Source of the DNA: Methanocalculus chunghsingensis
GTDB lineage: Archaea > Halobacteriota > Methanomicrobia > Methanomicrobiales > Methanocorpusculaceae
Direction of reading: 5' to 3'
Assembly: GCF_018132105.1 (NCBI RefSeq)
Contig: NZ_JWHL01000017.1
Coordinates: 1-43,638, forward strand
DNA length: 43,638 nucleotides
Shown: positions 40,844-43,638 of the stretch, piece after piece
How positions within the stretch are numbered: the stretch's first letter is position 1
Layout: each line of letters opens with the position of its first letter
Notes under the pieces: generated by a model
Seen by the model: only the letters and a program-made list of their open reading frames with translations
What the model was told of the DNA's origin: nothing
The model's database searches: none
Position numbers and translations under genes: made by a program

Positions 40844-41257
40844 CTACTTTCTGATGAGTTCCAATCGTTTCTGGTTTCGTAATACTATAACCGGAACACC
40901 CTCTTCAAAGAGGCGTTCCTTTAACTGCCTGTCATTTGTCAGCACCGGGCAGTTGAGCTCTCCTGCATGGAGGGAGATGATCTCATCGACCGGCACCTCT
41001 TCATCCCGTTTTGGGAGGATTCTGCAACGGGAGGTGAGCGTGAGGCCGAAGCGTGCTGCCGCTGCAGACTTCCCCCTCCCCTGTGCAAGCCCGTGCAGCT
41101 CACTGACCACCTCAGCCGGAACGACCGGCTCAAATGCACCAACCATCTCAAGGAGGCCGGTGAAGATATCAACACCGGATCGCGATGGGATGAGGAGTGC
41201 ATTTGTATCCAGGAGGATGACTACTCGGTGAGGATTCCCATTCCGATCAGGCGCCAT
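40844..41257 (-). CDS. PIN-domain nuclease, Fcf1/Utp23-like
   Basis: This 137-residue PIN protein has [10 protein letters not shown] (first catalytic Asp), a middle acidic [10 protein letters not shown], and [14 protein letters not shown] (later Asp). It starts 37 bases inside the aIF2 gamma gene. PIN proteins in this archaeal cluster are probably rRNA-processing nucleases rather than toxins, as no antitoxin is nearby. It is probably translationally coupled to aIF2 gamma. Confidence 0.85.
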   Translation of the reverse strand: MAPDRNGNPHRVVILLDTNALLIPSRSGVDIFTGLLEMVGAFEPVVPAEVVSELHGLAQGRGKSAAAARFGLTLTSRCRILPKRDEEVPVDEIISLHAGELNCPVLTNDRQLKERLFEEGVPVIVLRNQKRLELIRK

Positions 41258-42456
41258 CGTCCACCCACCTGCCGCGAGATGGCGATGCGGGATCCGAGCT
41301 CGGCACAGACGGGGCGTTTCAGGATGACATCGATGCTGTCCTTCTTCGTCCCGGTGACGATACCGACCGTCACCGCTGTCCCGACGGAGAGCATCAGCGG
41401 CTCTTTATGCTTCAGCGGCTCGATCAGCTGCTCTGAGCTGGCACCGACGACCCGCTCCATCAGGGTGACATTGAACTTCATCTTCTCCCAGACCGGGGGG
41501 AGTGCATCGGGGTGGCCTGCCACCTGACCGACGAGGGTATCGCTCTTGGTGATCGCCGGATCGAGTTTGGTTGCAATCCCGGTCAGGCCGCCAGGTGTTG
41601 CGATACTGATCTTCTTTGAGCCCATATGCATCGAGGTGATCTTCGTATAGATCGGCTCCCATATAGTCCTGTTCTCGATGGTATGCTGTCTTCCGGGCCT
41701 GATCTCGATATCATCGCCTTCCCGAAGGATTCCTCTGATGAGCGATCCGCCGATGACGCCTCCACGGATATCCTTCCATCCGACACCCGGTTTGTTGATA
41801 TCAAACGAGCGCGCGAGGAGAAGGAGCGGTGGGGCCTCAGGATCACGATCCATCTCCGGGATCGTCTCATTGAGGGCCGCGATAAGGGCTGAGAAGTTGA
41901 TACCCTTCTGGGCAGAGACCGGCACAATTGGTGCATTCTCTGCAACGGTTCCCTTGACGAACTTTTTGATCTGCTTGTAGTTCTCAAGTGCCGCCTGCTG
42001 GGTGACGACATCGATCTTGTTCTGGACGATGATTATCCTGGTGATCCCGGTTAATTCAAGGGCCATCAGGTGCTCTTTCGTCTGGGGCTGCGGGCATGGC
42101 TCGTTCGCCGCGATGACGAGCATCGCACCATCCATGATCGCAGACCCGGAGAGCATCGTTGCCATCAGGGTCTCGTGGCCCGGGGCATCGACGAAGGAGA
42201 CAGAACGCATCGGCGCTGCTTTCCCTCCACAGGATGGACAGGTCCCGTCTGCCGAATAGATCTCCGGGCCTTCACAGCTCTCACACTTATAAAACGTCGC
42301 ATCCGCGTATCCAAGACGGATCGAGATACCCCGTTTCAACTCTTCACTGTGGCGATCAGTCCATGTACCGGTCACCCCGGAGACGAGCGTCGTTTTTCCG
42401 TGGTCGACGTGGCCGACGACGCCTATATTTATCGTTGGTATTGTTGGATCATGCAA
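41221..42456 (-). CDS. eif2g: translation initiation factor aIF2 gamma
   Basis: The 411-residue GTPase has GHVDHGKTT (G1, about 15-23), DAPGHE (G3), NKID (G4) and SAQKG (G5). It also has the zinc knuckle CESCEG with CPSCGG typical of archaeal aIF2 gamma, and it delivers initiator tRNA to the ribosome. The start appears to be TTG at 42456 ([14 protein letters not shown]), with GGAGG 11 bases upstream. It is first in the minus-strand cluster, with a TATA box at 42477-42488. Confidence 0.96.
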   Translation of the reverse strand: MHDPTIPTINIGVVGHVDHGKTTLVSGVTGTWTDRHSEELKRGISIRLGYADATFYKCESCEGPEIYSADGTCPSCGGKAAPMRSVSFVDAPGHETLMATMLSGSAIMDGAMLVIAANEPCPQPQTKEHLMALELTGITRIIIVQNKIDVVTQQAALENYKQIKKFVKGTVAENAPIVPVSAQKGINFSALIAALNETIPEMDRDPEAPPLLLLARSFDINKPGVGWKDIRGGVIGGSLIRGILREGDDIEIRPGRQHTIENRTIWEPIYTKITSMHMGSKKISIATPGGLTGIATKLDPAITKSDTLVGQVAGHPDALPPVWEKMKFNVTLMERVVGASSEQLIEPLKHKEPLMLSVGTAVTVGIVTGTKKDSIDVILKRPVCAELGSRIAISRQVGGRWRLIGMGILTE

Positions 42457-42476
42457 AGAAACTCAAACCTCCCTAG

Positions 42477-42488
42477 CCTATATAATCG
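42477..42488 (-). promoter_or_regulatory. TATA box of the aIF2 gamma cluster
   Basis: On the minus strand CGATTATATAGG lies 21-32 bases before the TTG start. The position fits transcription starting close to the start codon, but the GGAGG at 42468 implies at least a short leader. No other strong element is seen in 42457-42636. Confidence 0.5.
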
Positions 42489-42636
42489 TTCTTCTCATAG
42501 ATAATATCTCAGTGTGTTCCTTGGGATCTCTATACTCCTTCTTCCCTCACTATCACATACAACGTATGTCATGAACCGGGTGCTTTTTCCGAAATTGTAA
42601 TAACCAATCACGCAGTAGATACTTAAAGGAAGGTCT

Positions 42637-43059
42637 ATGACTGGAGATTCAGAATTATCCCGGATTGGAATATCACTTCCAAAGAACCTCCTTGACAGGT
42701 TCGATGACATCATCGGTGTACGCGGGTACTCATCACGGTCTGAGGGGATCAGGGACGCCATCAGGAGCTACATCACCTACTACCAGTGGATGAGTGATGT
42801 CAAGGGAGAACGGCAGGGTGTCATCACGATCGTCTATGATCATGAGCACCGCGGCCTCATCCAGACGCTCACTGAGATTCAGCACGACTTTATGAACCTC
42901 ATCCAGGCATCGCTCCACTCCCATGTCACCCATGATCGCTGTCTTGAGGTGATCCTGGTCAGAGGAGATGCAGGAGAGATCAAAGCCGTCGCCGAACGCC
43001 TGATGTCACAGAAAGGGGTTGAGTCGGTGAAACTGACGACGATCCCGATAAACAGGTGA
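42637..43059 (+). CDS. nikR: nickel-responsive regulator NikR
   Basis: This 140-residue protein has an N-terminal ribbon-helix-helix (LSRIGISLPKNLLDRFDDII and onward) and a C-terminal ACT-like metal domain. The nickel ligands His76, His87, His89 and Cys95 of E. coli NikR correspond to His83, His94, His96 and Cys102 here, all shifted by seven. In methanogens NikR controls nickel uptake for hydrogenases, coenzyme F430 and CO dehydrogenase. No nickel transporter is adjacent. It is divergent from the aIF2 gamma cluster. Confidence 0.95.
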   Translation: MTGDSELSRIGISLPKNLLDRFDDIIGVRGYSSRSEGIRDAIRSYITYYQWMSDVKGERQGVITIVYDHEHRGLIQTLTEIQHDFMNLIQASLHSHVTHDRCLEVILVRGDAGEIKAVAERLMSQKGVESVKLTTIPINR

Positions 43060-43065
43060 AAGGGG

Positions 43066-43380
43066 TTATCCCCCTCCCTCACAGCTCCCATCAACGTTAA
43101 GCCAGGCACTCTCTGCGGCAACCTTCTCGCGGATCCTCTCTTCTGCAATCGCCTCTCGCGCATCGGCAGGCGCTTTCTTCGCTTTTCCCTCCCTGATAAT
43201 GACCGGGACCAGGAGATCGAGACGATAGAGGAGATTTGTCGTATCAATGAGGCCAAACTTCCGGCCACCGATCTCTTCGATCCTGGTGATCGTCCCGACA
43301 GTACCGGTCGGCCCGTACCGGACCGCCTGGCCGGGCATGATAGCATCTGTCATATCCGCATTGTTGGTACCGGAGTGCAT
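43066..43380 (-). CDS. DUF2098-family protein
   Basis: The 104-residue product (95 if started at ATG 43353, MTDAIMPG) has a small beta-barrel-like N-terminal part (PGQAVRYGPTGTVGTITRIE, then FGLIDTTNLLYRLDLLVPV) and a charged helical end. This matches the methanogen-restricted DUF2098 family of unknown function. It is tail to tail with nikR (six bases apart) and follows the deacetylase gene by nine bases. Confidence 0.78.
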   Translation of the reverse strand: MHSGTNNADMTDAIMPGQAVRYGPTGTVGTITRIEEIGGRKFGLIDTTNLLYRLDLLVPVIIREGKAKKAPADAREAIAEERIREKVAAESAWLNVDGSCEGGG

Positions 43381-43389
43381 AAACCTTTG

Positions 43390-43638
43390 CTACATCTGCA
43401 CCCGTTTGAGGAGCTCTCCTATCCGCCGTGTACTTGATCGCACCTCCCCGATCTCGGGGATCTTCACAGGATCCCCCTTCAGTGCCGAGAATATGGCCGC
43501 AAGGGATCGCCCCATCGACGGGCCGTACCCCCCTTCGAGGACGAAGGCGACCGGGAGATCGATCCCGGTCACAAGCCGGGTCAGGAGCCCGTAATCCTCA
43601 GGAACGAGATGCATCTCTGCAAGGGGATCATCATCAAG
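43390..43638 (-). CDS. histone deacetylase-superfamily protein, 5' part outside window
   Basis: The open frame continues past the right edge (LDDDPLAEMHLVPEDY). The visible C-terminal part has FVLEGGYGPSMGRSLAA, the conserved EGGY segment of histone deacetylase and acetylpolyamine amidohydrolase proteins, and PLA-MHL-P, which matches the strand before it. Only about 83 residues are present, so the zinc site cannot be checked. Confidence 0.82.
   Translation of the reverse strand, partial: LDDDPLAEMHLVPEDYGLLTRLVTGIDLPVAFVLEGGYGPSMGRSLAAIFSALKGDPVKIPEIGEVRSSTRRIGELLKRVQM

Noticed and set aside
40844-41257. PIN protein as a VapC toxin
   Set aside because: It lies in the conserved informational cluster and has no VapB-like gene beside it, so a processing nuclease is more likely.

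Overview
The window looks like a euryarchaeal methanogen chromosome, most probably of the order Methanomicrobiales (inference). Support comes from two Orc1/Cdc6 initiators, an archaeal informational gene cluster (aIF2 gamma, PIN protein, Rpo7, Spt4, GTP-dependent dephospho-CoA kinase, eS24, eS31, fused Kae1-Bud32, eL40), archaeal Thi4, NikR, a DUF2098 protein, TATA-box promoters and tRNA genes without an encoded CCA.

Layout. 1-4.8 kb: a transglutaminase-like protein cut by the window edge, three tandem 94-bp repeats, orc1/cdc6 copy 1, a 520-bp control region with four palindromic sites, a ribbon-helix-helix-like gene and an iron-sulfur flavoprotein. 5.1-8.2 kb: a PLD/superfamily II helicase/DUF3427 protein. 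8.4-11 kb: small membrane and stress-type genes, several very short (DUF1328, CsbD), and an unknown protein. 11.2-13.4 kb: orc1/cdc6 copy 2, a YgiT antitoxin behind a beheaded DUF4258 toxin, and a small coiled-coil/membrane protein. 13.3-31 kb: the CRISPR block. 31.3-33.1 kb: a glutamine-rich protein, a second CsbD gene, an AbrB antitoxin, a HicAB pair and tRNA-Val. 33.2-36.7 kb: a Cache lipoprotein, tRNA-Gly, HtpX, Thi4 and a DUF1917 protein. 36.8-43.6 kb: the informational cluster on the minus strand, NikR, DUF2098 and the end of a histone deacetylase-family gene.

The CRISPR block is a complete type III-A system. cas1-cas2 (minus) lie at the leader-distal end of array 1 (46 repeats, transcribed leftward). 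cas10-csm2-csm3-csm4-csm5, a CARF-HEPN ribonuclease and cas6 form one tightly overlapping plus-strand operon. A second CARF protein converges on cas6, and array 2 follows (33 intact repeats plus decayed ones, transcribed rightward). Both arrays share an almost identical leader of about 172 bp with a TATA box. Cas6 would process both transcripts, Cas10-Csm would cut target RNA and DNA and make cyclic oligoadenylate, and the CARF proteins would respond to that signal.

The most notable observations are these. The last base of the array 2 repeat changes in four clean blocks (T, G, A, C). A fossil leader with one repeat has lost its TATA box and lies beside cas2. Several spacers overlap translation starts, with the crRNA antisense to the inferred mRNA. 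The two orc1/cdc6 genes share an upstream element at nearly the same distance from their start codons. Two toxin-antitoxin loci seem to have lost their toxins.
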